A DNA stretch of 64,000 bases. Origin: a virus. Positions 8,027-15,879 of this stretch are shown in pieces (the stretch's first letter is position 1; each line of letters opens with the position of its first letter). The position numbers were made by a program, and so were the translations under genes. The stretch covers positions 1 to 64,000 of the IMG/VR virus record IMGVR_UViG_3300034072_001149; one strand, 5' to 3'. The notes under the pieces are model-generated. The model ran no database searches. It was not told where the DNA came from and worked only from the letters and a program-made list of their open reading frames with translations.

Positions 8027-9760
8027 TTACTTGCTGAAGAAGTCCGACATGATCTGCGGAGCCGCAGTGTCGAAACCAACCACATCCAACATACCAGCAT
8101 CCTTGGGGTCCGCAATGGTAAAGTTGGTAGCAGTCATACCTACCACAACAGACTTAGCAGCGATGCTAGTCTTCTGTCGGTAAGTCTTCAGAGCCTGAGA
8201 AGGGGCCTGACGACCAGCGTAGGTCTCGTTGTCCGTGTAGACAGCGAAGTTCTCCACTGGCAGCTTGTTATCAAGCGCCCACTCAAAGGGTAGCGAGCAG
8301 TCCGTGTTACCAAACGGCAAGTTCGAGACCGTGTTGATCACATCATCCAGTCGCTGACGCGGACTGATCTTCAGGATCGAAACCGGGCCTGCCTTCGTGA
8401 CGTTGGGATTCATACGACCACCGGACCAACCATAGCCCGACGACCCACCGGTAAAGCCAATGAACTCATAAGAGTTCTCAACATTAGCAGTGATCAGCGC
8501 CATAGCCGCCGAAGCGTCACGAGCCGTCAGACCCGGAATATTGCCAATAGCCGCAGCACCCATGGACCCCGACACGTCAAGAGCTAGCAGCGTATTCTTG
8601 CCGGTCGGGGCCACGTTACCAAACGAAGCGTAAAACGCCTGGTCCAGCGAGTCCACGACGCCGCGAACGACGTTCCAGGACAGGTTACCCTTGAAGCCAC
8701 GACCCTGACCATAGGTCTTCATCGCAGCAAGGATTGCGATCGGGTGAACACGAGCCTTGCGGAGAGTATCACCGTCAGAAAGCTTGGCCTTGACCAACTT
8801 CTCGGCAGCAGACATCGGCGTCAGAAGTCCAACGTTCGACATCTTGCCCAGGTTGCGGATCATGGCAGTCAGCGGCATATTGGTCAGCAGAGCCTCCCAA
8901 ACCTGCGCATCATTGAGGAACTGAGTGGGAATCGCCTCACGGGGAAGGTCGTGATCCACAATCAGCTGGATGATCTCCTTGGCAGAAGTTGCCTTCTTTG
9001 CTGCCTCGAATGCTAGGATCTGAGGATGTAGATGCGAAGAGGCATCCTGGCGAGTCAGACGAACCTCTCCCTCAAGAACTGCAGAACCACGAACATAATC
9101 CTTGGCACCAACGTTCTCAAGACCACCGACCATCCAGCGCAGAACTGCGTCACGCGCAACATCGTCCGTCTTGGGGTGACCAAGACGAAGCATGTCACGA
9201 TGCGACCATCCATCGCGCTGCTGATACTTGATTGCCTGGTTGGCCAGACGGTCCAGCGGCATCTCAAGATACCAATTACCTACCGCACGACGCAGAGCTC
9301 GACCCCAGCCACGGACGCCATCCACGAAGGCAGCGAAGTGGAACAGATGGGTGCCGATACGAGCAACCTTGGGCAAAGCAGCCAGCGCCGCCTTACGAGT
9401 TGCCTCACTATCAGCAGCCGATGCCAGTGCCAGCACAAAAAGCGCAGGATCGTTCTTGGGAGCGCGACCAGCGTCGCTGATTTCAACAACGCGATTAACA
9501 ACGCGAATACCATCCTCGGCGATCAGACGCAAAACGTTCTGAGCATTGGCCTTGGTTAGCTCGCGCTCACCTACATAATAGGTTCCACCCTCGGTTCCTA
9601 GAATCAGGAACCGATCAAGCTGATCCCAAGGGGAAACCACGAAGGTAAACCCGCCTGCGCTGTTCTTGGCCATTTCGGCCTCACGACCCGGAATGGGCTG
9701 GGTCTGTGGAGTCTGCTTGGACGTGATAGCACCCATCAGGGCGTTCTTGGAATTGCTCAT
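8027..9760 (-). CDS. rsr: Ro60/Rsr-type RNA-binding protein (TROVE + vWA)
   Basis: 577 aa from ATG 9760, chosen because AAGGAGT lies 8 nt upstream; an in-frame extension to 9871 lacks a ribosome site and crosses the hairpin leader. The N-terminal ~370 residues are the helical-repeat TROVE module (for example GTHLFHFAAFVDGVRGWGRA, GWSHRDMLRLGHPK, PMTAMIRNLGKMSNVG-like helices). The C-terminal third is a von Willebrand A domain with a MIDAS motif DVSGSMG at residues 395-401 and TDNETYAG later. Ro60 orthologues form a ring that binds misfolded RNAs and Y RNAs, and in bacteria tether nucleases such as PNPase. Bacterial rsr genes usually have Y RNA genes next door, which makes the structured RNA region at 10285-11135 notable. 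Base composition is GC-richer than the flanks, suggesting acquisition. Confidence 0.92.
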   Translation of the reverse strand: MSNSKNALMGAITSKQTPQTQPIPGREAEMAKNSAGGFTFVVSPWDQLDRFLILGTEGGTYYVGERELTKANAQNVLRLIAEDGIRVVNRVVEISDAGRAPKNDPALFVLALASAADSEATRKAALAALPKVARIGTHLFHFAAFVDGVRGWGRALRRAVGNWYLEMPLDRLANQAIKYQQRDGWSHRDMLRLGHPKTDDVARDAVLRWMVGGLENVGAKDYVRGSAVLEGEVRLTRQDASSHLHPQILAFEAAKKATSAKEIIQLIVDHDLPREAIPTQFLNDAQVWEALLTNMPLTAMIRNLGKMSNVGLLTPMSAAEKLVKAKLSDGDTLRKARVHPIAILAAMKTYGQGRGFKGNLSWNVVRGVVDSLDQAFYASFGNVAPTGKNTLLALDVSGSMGAAAIGNIPGLTARDASAAMALITANVENSYEFIGFTGGSSGYGWSGGRMNPNVTKAGPVSILKISPRQRLDDVINTVSNLPFGNTDCSLPFEWALDNKLPVENFAVYTDNETYAGRQAPSQALKTYRQKTSIAAKSVVVGMTATNFTIADPKDAGMLDVVGFDTAAPQIMSDFFSK

Positions 9761-9780
9761 GATCTTTACTCCTTTTTTCG

Positions 9781-9929
9781 GCTCGTGAAACCCACGAGCA
9801 AGGTTGGCCCTGAAAACAAGGCCGGTAGTTCGATCTAAGTAGTGGTGACGACCACTCAGCTCACAGCTCACGCTGTGATTGAGAAACGGACGGTTTTCTC
9901 TAGGTCTACAAAGCGGACGGGCTTTGTAG
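9781..9929 (-). promoter_or_regulatory. Hairpin-rich 5' leader of the rsr gene
   Basis: On the minus strand six consecutive hairpins occupy the leader: 9929-9906 (9 bp, loop CCGTCC), 9900-9881 (6 bp, loop ACCGTCCG), 9878-9861 (7 bp, GTGA tetraloop), 9856-9841 (6 bp, loop CGTC), 9823-9806 (4+ bp) and 9799-9781 (7 bp, loop GGTTT). The last ends 10 nt before the Shine-Dalgarno. Loops with GTCC recur and could pair with GGAC loops in the upstream RNA region. This suggests RNA-mediated or Ro-mediated autoregulation, unproven. Confidence 0.55.
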
Positions 9930-9943
9930 TATCGCCCTTATAA

Positions 9944-10240
9944 CTAGGCTTGGTTTGCCTCGTCAAGCGTCTTTTTCAGAACTTCAAGAACTTCTTCCTT
10001 GCTTCCAAAAGTGCCGCTCAAAGAGATCGGATTTGTGATGGCAACATGGATTACCGTGGGGCTAAAGAATCTGATGATACCATAGCCCTCGAAGCGACCG
10101 TTTCCGGGCTTGCGGTTATTCCATCGCGTTCGATACTTTCCACCTACACTGTAGACGTCGTACCGATAATTATTTTCGATGCCCAGCAGATCCGAGACAT
10201 CCTGGTAGAACGATTCTACCTCACTGATTTCCTTTTCCAT
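9944..10240 (-). CDS. Hypothetical protein (98 aa)
   Basis: Small intact ORF with an acidic first helix (EKEISEVESFYQDVSDLLGI), a central beta-rich stretch (YRYDVYSVGGKYRTRWNN, GYGIIRFFSPTVIHVAIT) and a C-terminal helix (SKEEVLEVLKKTLDEANQ). No family recognised. It lies between the structured RNA candidate and rsr on the same strand. An early-type promoter ends 6 nt before its ATG, implying a leaderless transcript, which may run on into rsr. Confidence 0.6.
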   Translation of the reverse strand: MEKEISEVESFYQDVSDLLGIENNYRYDVYSVGGKYRTRWNNRKPGNGRFEGYGIIRFFSPTVIHVAITNPISLSGTFGSKEEVLEVLKKTLDEANQA

Positions 10241-10246
10241 ACTCTA

Positions 10247-10274
10247 TTTAAACATAGATATGGAAATTTGTCAA
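10247..10274 (-). promoter_or_regulatory. Early-type promoter TTGACA-16-TTTAAA
   Basis: Minus strand TTGACA (10274-10269), 16 nt spacer, TTTAAA (10252-10247), 6 nt before the ATG at 10240. The same bases also contain TTAAATAG, so an overlapping late-type site is possible. Confidence 0.5.
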
Positions 10275-10284
10275 CCTATGGGTT

Positions 10285-11135
10285 GTCGGGTAGAACGGAC
10301 TCTACCCGACGGGTTTTTCCACAACCATATAGGCTGTATCGGAATACAAGTAAAGGTCTCGTCCGTGAGACCACCTCCTGCGTCGTCAGTAACATGGCAC
10401 TTTGGACCAAATGGCCCGAAGAGCAAGTGTTGAGGTGGACCGGGCTAAACTATCAAGATAGAAATCTTGATACCAACTCCCTAGGCAGACCGAAGTCTGT
10501 TTCCACGTTACTGAGTCAGCGTGTTAGGTTACTTTATCTGTAAGATAACCCACCATCATCGGCTCTCGATCTACTTATCAGAGATTCTCCGGAGACCGTA
10601 GTCTCCGGAGAGGCAAGATAGCTAGGTATCTACCAGCGCCATCCCGCGGGGCTTGAAATCAGGACTCGGTCTGATCACACCTACAGAGACCTATGCCTTT
10701 CAGTCTCAACGCCATTAGGGAAAGTAACTCTAGACTCCCTATATATCCGATCAAGGTAGTTAAGGAGGGGCCTAATCTAGGTCTTATGACCGAAGCCTGC
10801 CTACCCTCTTTATTCGCTTCACTGACTTTGGCTTCGTCAACAAAACTACTAAACCTCACCCACGAACGCTCGAGCAAGGGAGAGGGGTGATCCTTCCCTC
10901 TACATAACTACCATGTGGGACCGAAATCCCAGATCACTAGGGACACGGCTAAGCGCCCCGTCGCATTTTACCAGGTCAATTCCTGGACTTTTGTTCTCCT
11001 CCGGTGCCGTCCGGCAGATACCTTTATGTGTCAGCACACACCCCAGTCGCCAAGAACAAAATATATGGGTTCAGGGACCGAAATCCCTCCATGCCGTTCA
11101 TTCGTTCTATATAACCAAGGATTGAATCGCAATAT
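10285..11135 (-). ncRNA. Candidate large structured RNA (~0.85 kb), no ORF
   Basis: Stretch of ~940 nt between the sheath gene and the 98-aa ORF with no credible gene. The minus strand has many perfect hairpins: 11088-11073 and 10931-10916 (both with UUCG loops), 11016-11005 (GGAC loop), 10707-10686, 10677-10656, 10610-10587 (10 bp, C-UACG-G), 10548-10534, 10499-10486 (C-UUCG-G), 10471-10452 (7 bp), 10372-10355 (6 bp, loop ACGGAC) and 10310-10285 (10 bp, loop GTCCGT). UNCG tetraloops are in the stable orientation only on the minus strand, which sets the sense. A weak promoter (TTGCGA ... TATAGA/TAGAAC, ~11135-11107) could start it. Size is comparable to GOLLD or ROOL phage RNAs. Proximity to rsr also suggests a Ro-binding Y-type RNA. 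No similarity search was done. Confidence 0.6.
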
Positions 11136-11146
11136 TTCATTCATGG

Positions 11147-11176
11147 AAATGGAGAGAGTTTTACCTCTCTCCATTT
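11147..11176 (-). terminator. Hairpin after sheath gene
   Basis: Perfect 12-bp inverted repeat AAATGGAGAGAG / CTCTCTCCATTT with a 6-nt loop, beginning 3 nt after the sheath stop codon. The T-tract on the minus strand is short (ATTTCC), so it may be a weak terminator or an mRNA-stabilising hairpin. Confidence 0.6.
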
Positions 11177-11178
11177 TC

Positions 11179-13593
11179 TTAGTTAAACAGTGCGCCTAGA
11201 TCGTCGCCGGTCGCAACGATACGAACTGGAATGTAGATGAATTCAATTGCCTGGACTGGCTGAATAGCAATATCCACCCAAAGTTCCTGACGATCAATTC
11301 TCTCCGGAGTGTTGTTGGTTTCATCGCAAACTACGATGAAGTCATACAAGCCGCGGAGACCTACGAGGTCTGCTAGAAAGCGCTCGAAGGTTGTTCGAAC
11401 AGAGTCACGTGTCTGGAAGTCGTTTGGCTCAAAGAGAAACGGCTTACTGATATTATCCAAGTTGTAGCGTAGGTAGTTGACCAAACGAGCAACGTTGATA
11501 CGATCAAGAGAAGTTTCTAGACTGTGGCGCGTTTTCTGACCATAAACAACCAGACCGCGATTTGGAATAAACGCGATTGGGTTGATCTTGTTGGAATACA
11601 GGATATCACGCTGGCCAGGGTTCAAAATAGCAGCCTTGAATTCACCTTCTTCGTCAAGGTATCCAACGCTAGAAGCGTTATTGACCAGACCACGAGTGAA
11701 ACCAGCAGGAGCCAACCAAGGATAGCTGATGCTATCGCTGTAAGCCAATGTTCTAAGAGCAATGGTCGATGGTGGAACCATGATCTCATTACCATCAACG
11801 TTGGTGCTCAAGCCCCAAGGATAATACATACCAACATATGGGTTGAAAGTGCTAACTCCATTTTCGGTATTACCGTTACCTGAATTTGTAGCAAATTCAG
11901 TGATATCTGCTCCAGTTGGCTTCAGTCTAATAGGAGTGTCACCAACAATAAACGCTACTTCCTTCATGTCCGTGTTCAAAGTAACCATCTCATCGATGAG
12001 TTCAATGTAACCAGGAGCAGCTAGGAGGTTGAAGTAAACTGTTTCAGCACGAATATCTTCATTACCCGAAATAGTAGCAGCAAGCGACTTAACGATCATC
12101 TGACGCTGAGCACGGCGACCAAAGAATGGAACACCATTGGTCTGGAAGCCTGAAACGTTTGACCACTTACCAGCCGAAGCATTATATTGCTTGACGTCGT
12201 TGGTAGACTCAGCCAAGTCGAATAGTCTCATACCTTCAGCATAGTTGAGCGGCTCAGTAGTGTCAGCTTCACCAAAAGCGATACCGTCGATTGGGTCAAT
12301 GTTGTTCTCAACATTGATAGCTTTCCAAAGACCGCCAACTCGACGATACATCTTAGGATAGTTCTCAAGATCGGAAGTATCAACCCAAAGGTCGTTTTCA
12401 ACCAGTGGAGCACCAGTAGACTGAACAGTAGGAGCCGATCCTAGAAGGATTACACCATTTGCGTCAGTTGCTGGATAAACAGTGCGATATGGACGCCATT
12501 CACCGCCTTGGTTTACCTTGACATTGACAACCAAATTCTGGTTGTTGAACCAAAGCGTGCCGTCATCAGCAGTGTTGGTTGGTTCAGAAGCGCCAGCTTC
12601 TTCACCAAGTGGCTCCCAGACGTCAGTGTTTTCGTTATAACGCAGGAATTCAAAAACAGCGCGAGTGTCTTCGTGGCTCAGGAATACTGATCCAGCAACT
12701 CTGGTTAGAGTGTTGACCTTAGACAGGCTGTAGATAGGAACAAGCGTTTCAGCCCAAACACCGGTGCCAACATTATATGTCTTCAACAGCCAAGTTGCTG
12801 CTGCGCTGATGCTAGTGATAACGTCTGGTGTGTTGAGAACCAATACGTCACCAATGTTACCAGTTGCTGGACGGAAAGTGCCATACTTTAGTTCAAGCGA
12901 TGCCGAAGAACCTTCAGCAACCTTGGCAGTTTTCCATTCAGGAGTTCCAACAACAAACCATTCATCAGCAATACGCTGGTAAAGGACCTTCTTTGAATAT
13001 AGGACCACCATGGCAAAATCACCATCAGCGGAATCAACTAGAAGAGGAACCTTCTGGCCAGCAATGATTTCTGGTGCCGCACTATCAAGGGACGATTCGT
13101 CTTCTACGATCCAAAGATCGCGTTCTGTCCATTCGCTACCGGTGTATTCATAGATACCCCATGTGTTGTTCTGGGTATCAAGCCAGTTCGTGCCATTGGT
13201 AGCTTCAGCACGTGGCTCAGAGGCCTGTGGCATTAGCTGACCGTAGTCGATCGCAGCACGAATAACAAAGGCACGGTTAGCAATACCAAGATACTGGTAA
13301 GCAGCATGAAGACCGTATTCGTTGAGTTCGTAACCATGAACGGCAGAGCCATTTCTGGTGTAGAAAATTGGGTTGCCAAACGTCTGGAGGAGTTCGCGCT
13401 GGCTCGTGATAGGGTAGAGCTTGTTCGCGTTCTCGGGCAAGGTGCCTTCGGCCACGCCGCTACCCGAAGGCAGTGACTTGAATTCGTGCGTGCCGATAAT
13501 AATCAGCGGAACAGTGCCTTCACCAGCCGTTGCGTAGTTGGATTCGTCGGTAACGGTAACAGATGTACCGGGCGACACTAGAGGATATACCAT
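11179..13593 (-). CDS. 18: Tail sheath protein (T4 gp18 type)
   Basis: 804 aa, longer than T4 gp18 (659 aa). N-terminus PLVSPGTSVTVTDESNYA followed by VPLIIIGTHEFK is typical of contractile sheath proteins. The C-terminal third carries the conserved sheath core: LAYSDSISYPWLAPAG, YSNKINPIAFIPNRGLVVYG, LDRINVARLVNYLRYNLD and WVDIAIQPVQAIEFIYIPVRI. The central part (~residues 170-440) is an enlarged domain containing three related DGTLWFNNQ / TNWLDTQNN / DLWVDTSDL segments, which look like a small repeated surface module. Start is ATG 13593 after AAAGGGG; a TAAATA late promoter lies 38-48 nt upstream. Contraction of this sheath drives the tube through the host envelope. Confidence 0.95.
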   Translation of the reverse strand: MVYPLVSPGTSVTVTDESNYATAGEGTVPLIIIGTHEFKSLPSGSGVAEGTLPENANKLYPITSQRELLQTFGNPIFYTRNGSAVHGYELNEYGLHAAYQYLGIANRAFVIRAAIDYGQLMPQASEPRAEATNGTNWLDTQNNTWGIYEYTGSEWTERDLWIVEDESSLDSAAPEIIAGQKVPLLVDSADGDFAMVVLYSKKVLYQRIADEWFVVGTPEWKTAKVAEGSSASLELKYGTFRPATGNIGDVLVLNTPDVITSISAAATWLLKTYNVGTGVWAETLVPIYSLSKVNTLTRVAGSVFLSHEDTRAVFEFLRYNENTDVWEPLGEEAGASEPTNTADDGTLWFNNQNLVVNVKVNQGGEWRPYRTVYPATDANGVILLGSAPTVQSTGAPLVENDLWVDTSDLENYPKMYRRVGGLWKAINVENNIDPIDGIAFGEADTTEPLNYAEGMRLFDLAESTNDVKQYNASAGKWSNVSGFQTNGVPFFGRRAQRQMIVKSLAATISGNEDIRAETVYFNLLAAPGYIELIDEMVTLNTDMKEVAFIVGDTPIRLKPTGADITEFATNSGNGNTENGVSTFNPYVGMYYPWGLSTNVDGNEIMVPPSTIALRTLAYSDSISYPWLAPAGFTRGLVNNASSVGYLDEEGEFKAAILNPGQRDILYSNKINPIAFIPNRGLVVYGQKTRHSLETSLDRINVARLVNYLRYNLDNISKPFLFEPNDFQTRDSVRTTFERFLADLVGLRGLYDFIVVCDETNNTPERIDRQELWVDIAIQPVQAIEFIYIPVRIVATGDDLGALFN

Positions 13594-13630
13594 AAACCAG
13601 CCCCTTTTGCAATCGGTGGATTTCGTTACC

Positions 13631-13641
13631 AGTATTTATCC
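13631..13641 (-). promoter_or_regulatory. Late-type promoter of sheath gene (GGATAAATACT)
   Basis: Minus-strand GGATAAATACT 38-48 nt upstream of the sheath ATG; one of the best matches in the window to the T4 late core. Confidence 0.65.
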
Positions 13642-13707
13642 AGCGCGCAGAAAGGTAGCGGTATTAAGTGCTAGGAGAACCTAACCTAAATTCAGACTAT
13701 AATGATA

Positions 13708-14310
13708 TTACTCTTCAAACCAACCAAATAGATTCCTGATGGCCCATTTGCCTGCATGATTGATTTTTCTAGTACCAACACCGGCCCAGAGGCCCTCTGG
13801 CTTAGGCGGGGCATCTATTGGCTTCCATCCACCAATATATTGATACCACTGTTTTTCTTCTTGGTCGAAAACAAAGGCATTTAATGCCTGGAACTGGCCA
13901 AGTTTTTTGTGTCTATCAAGAAACATTTGAACCGCCCAGCCGGTGCCGCCGTTTACAACGCCATCATTTCTAAGCGATGAAACCGCATAGATGGAATCAG
14001 ACCATCGGACTTGATACCAATTGCGTCTCAGAAGCGATTTAACGTTCTGTGAGCGCGATCCTGGCCAAGAGCGCTTCAGAGTCTTGCTGGCAATCTTGAG
14101 GTCATTGTCGGCCCTTAAAAGCTGCTCCTCAGATAAAATCACGATTTCTTGTTTGGGCGCTTGGCTTTTGTGTCCTTCATAGGACCAATGAATCACATTT
14201 TGTCCGTCACGTCCAGCATTCATGCCCCAATGGAGATCAGCACCATCGGCGCCTCCACTGAGACAGATATTGCCAGTTAGGGCCTCTAAAAGTGATTCTT
14301 CAGTAGACAT
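13708..14310 (-). CDS. SLOG-family Rossmann protein (phage DprA/LOG-like)
   Basis: 200 aa from ATG 14310, inside the end of the upstream kinase gene (25-nt overlap); a longer in-frame extension to 14385 runs through the kinase gene and is rejected. The motif NICLSGGADGADLHWGMNAGRDG (within residues 15-37) is the SGGA-x-GAD-x-x-W-G signature of phage SLOG proteins related to DprA/LOG nucleotide-binding proteins. A later NGGTGWAVQMFL helix cap supports a Rossmann-like fold. Ligand unknown; SLOG domains often bind NAD- or nucleotide-derived molecules. It lies downstream of dNMP kinase, suggesting a nucleotide-related role. The C-terminus is Trp/Gly rich. Confidence 0.7.
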   Translation of the reverse strand: MSTEESLLEALTGNICLSGGADGADLHWGMNAGRDGQNVIHWSYEGHKSQAPKQEIVILSEEQLLRADNDLKIASKTLKRSWPGSRSQNVKSLLRRNWYQVRWSDSIYAVSSLRNDGVVNGGTGWAVQMFLDRHKKLGQFQALNAFVFDQEEKQWYQYIGGWKPIDAPPKPEGLWAGVGTRKINHAGKWAIRNLFGWFEE

Positions 14311-14939
14311 TGTGTTTTGCCATATAAGTCTTGGATGGTCCCATCGTTCTCCACTAGAATGGCATCTTCCCCAAGCCACGCCCATTCAGAAACATGAACC
14401 GTGGGATAGGCCAAAGCCATCTCTGGGTTACATTCGTCATCACTTAGTGCGGTCTTACGGGCCAAGTCAAACCATTCAGGTTCAGGCCCTCTTTTGACCC
14501 GGAAGAGCAAGCCATCATATTGGCGAATCAATTTACACTCGTTGGGGAAACGGCAGTCAGTGACCACTACCCGCTCTTTTCCACGGAGGCGAGATTCCAG
14601 GCTCTTAATCCAAAGATTATTGTCAAAATGCTCGCGCATCACATCAGTGCCAATGACCTGCATAGCCACTCTAGGAGTAAAGCGTCCTAGATATTTGTAA
14701 GGGCTCTCACTCCAGTTGAGTTTATGTTCCCACCAAACGTCAGGAGTTTCACGCCACGTTCTACTATCAGTGGTGTTGCCTTCCAGCAAGGCACGATCCC
14801 ATCCAAAGACTGCGGCTAGCAAGTCCTTCAGAGGGTTGGCGAAGCTTTCTACTTCAAAACCATGCTCTCGGACTAGATATTCACCAGCGGTGTCTTTTCC
14901 CGAGCCTTTGAAGCCAAGAATTCCTACTACTTGAACCAT
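14286..14939 (-). CDS. 1: Deoxynucleoside monophosphate kinase (T4 gp1 type)
   Basis: 217 aa. P-loop GFKGSGKDT at residues 9-17, then FANPLKDLLAAVFGWDR and a lid/substrate region (TPRVAMQVIGTDVMREHF) with VVVTDCRFPNE, all characteristic of phage dNMP kinases. It phosphorylates dNMPs to dNDPs so host nucleotides released by degradation can be reused. T4 gp1 is 241 aa. The ATG at 14939 is preceded by a TAAATA motif ~52 nt upstream. It overlaps the SLOG gene downstream by 25 nt. Confidence 0.9.
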   Translation of the reverse strand: MVQVVGILGFKGSGKDTAGEYLVREHGFEVESFANPLKDLLAAVFGWDRALLEGNTTDSRTWRETPDVWWEHKLNWSESPYKYLGRFTPRVAMQVIGTDVMREHFDNNLWIKSLESRLRGKERVVVTDCRFPNECKLIRQYDGLLFRVKRGPEPEWFDLARKTALSDDECNPEMALAYPTVHVSEWAWLGEDAILVENDGTIQDLYGKTQCLLKNHF

Positions 14940-14990
14940 ACTCTCACCTATAATATTTCAGGTAGAGTAACAGGTTGAGTAGTAGGAAGT

Positions 14991-15001
14991 CAGTATTTAG
15001 G
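14991..15001 (-). promoter_or_regulatory. Late-type promoter (CCTAAATACTG)
   Basis: Minus-strand CCTAAATACTG at the stop codon of the 14997-15350 gene, ~52 nt upstream of the dNMP kinase ATG. Confidence 0.5.
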
Positions 15002-15350
15002 TGATAAACTCCTTGAGCCGAGCGATGGCTTCGCAATGGATAGGAACAATATAGCTGCGACCCATACCAAGAGGATCAGCAGGTTTCTTGAGCTCTTCGA
15101 TCAGGCTTTCAATCTGAGTCGTGTCCGGTAGCTCGCCGTCTTCCAAGCGTTGAATCATTCCGGCCGCCACGAGTTGTAGAGCCCGGCCATTATCATGAAA
15201 TTCACGAACAAAATGAGGAACACCGTCGATGATCTGTTCACCCTCTAGAGGCCCAAGACCATCATTGATGGGTATGGCATAGATCCCAGTAAGCCGACGG
15301 ATCAGCGTACTGGGATCATACCATTCAGGAGCCGCATAGGGATCAGTCAT
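14997..15350 (-). CDS. Hypothetical protein (117 aa)
   Basis: Start at ATG 15350 (MTDPYAAPEWYDPSTLIRRL), which overlaps the peptidyl-tRNA hydrolase gene by 8 nt. The longer frame to 15452 runs antiparallel to codon usage of that gene and is rejected. Features: Pro/Tyr-rich N-terminus, VREFHDNGRALQLVAAGMIQRLEDG central helix, and a C-terminal helix. No recognised family. Translational coupling with Pth2 suggests shared regulation. Confidence 0.65.
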   Translation of the reverse strand: MTDPYAAPEWYDPSTLIRRLTGIYAIPINDGLGPLEGEQIIDGVPHFVREFHDNGRALQLVAAGMIQRLEDGELPDTTQIESLIEELKKPADPLGMGRSYIVPIHCEAIARLKEFIT

Positions 15351-15831
15351 TTGGGTAAAGGCCAAAGCGAGCCAGCAGGATAGCCAGTTCAGCCTTGTCA
15401 CCAAACACATAGGCCGTGGTAACTTCATTGCGGAAGCAGACCATCGTTCCATCGGGACCGGGAACAGGAGGCAAAGTGTGAACCTCAGGGTTCATCAGCG
15501 GAACAATTTCCTTGTCCACCAAGTAGGGGTAGGAAGTGTCGACGACTACGTCTGCGACGAAGCCCATCTTCTTCGCTGCCGCGATGACCGCCTCGACCGT
15601 CCGCAGATCCAATTGGTTCTTGTCACCCAGCGCGATCGTGGTACCGAAGCCGCGAGCCATCTTGGACCACTCGACGACATCCGCGTTGGGCTCCTTGCCG
15701 TTCATCAGCGGCTCGACGACCTCCAGCCACGTCATTTGATTGCCTGCGTGCATTCCATGGGCAATGGCCTTACCAGCGCCCAGGCTAGGCAGATCAGTGC
15801 GAACCAAGCAATATCCGATTAAATCACGCAT
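15343..15831 (-). CDS. Peptidyl-tRNA hydrolase 2 (Pth2)-like
   Basis: 162 aa. YCLVRTDLPSLGAGKAIAHG corresponds to the Pth2 signature (V-R-x-D-L-x-x-G-x-G-K-x-A-A-Q-x-x-H-A), with the HA pair present in GMHAGNQM. FGTTIALGDKNQLDLRTV and MGFVADVVVDTSYP match the KI-x-L-x-V-x-D-E-x-x-L and A-x-x-V-x-D-A-G strands of the family; the usual AGRTQ is here replaced by TSYPYL. The product would free tRNA from peptidyl-tRNA released by stalled ribosomes. A phage copy may offset tRNA loss during infection. The nearest early promoter on this strand (16551-16578) is separated from it by a homing endonuclease gene on the other strand. Confidence 0.8.
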   Translation of the reverse strand: MRDLIGYCLVRTDLPSLGAGKAIAHGMHAGNQMTWLEVVEPLMNGKEPNADVVEWSKMARGFGTTIALGDKNQLDLRTVEAVIAAAKKMGFVADVVVDTSYPYLVDKEIVPLMNPEVHTLPPVPGPDGTMVCFRNEVTTAYVFGDKAELAILLARFGLYPND

Positions 15832-15879
15832 AAATAAACTTGCTCCTCTGTTTCTATTTGTTTAACACCAGGTTTCTAG

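Noticed and set aside
9032-9559. 175-aa plus-strand ORF (and several overlapping ones) antisense to rsr
   Set aside because: Lies opposite a well-supported GC-rich gene; low-complexity composition and no ribosome site.
10560-10690. tRNA gene in the structured region (a GGTAGATACC D-arm-like hairpin)
   Set aside because: No matching acceptor stem, anticodon arm or TTCRA T-loop could be built.
10241-11178. RNase P RNA or tmRNA encoded by the phage
   Set aside because: A GAGGAGAACAAAAGTCC segment vaguely recalls the RNase P P3/P4 core, but the other conserved blocks and the tmRNA tag ORF are absent.
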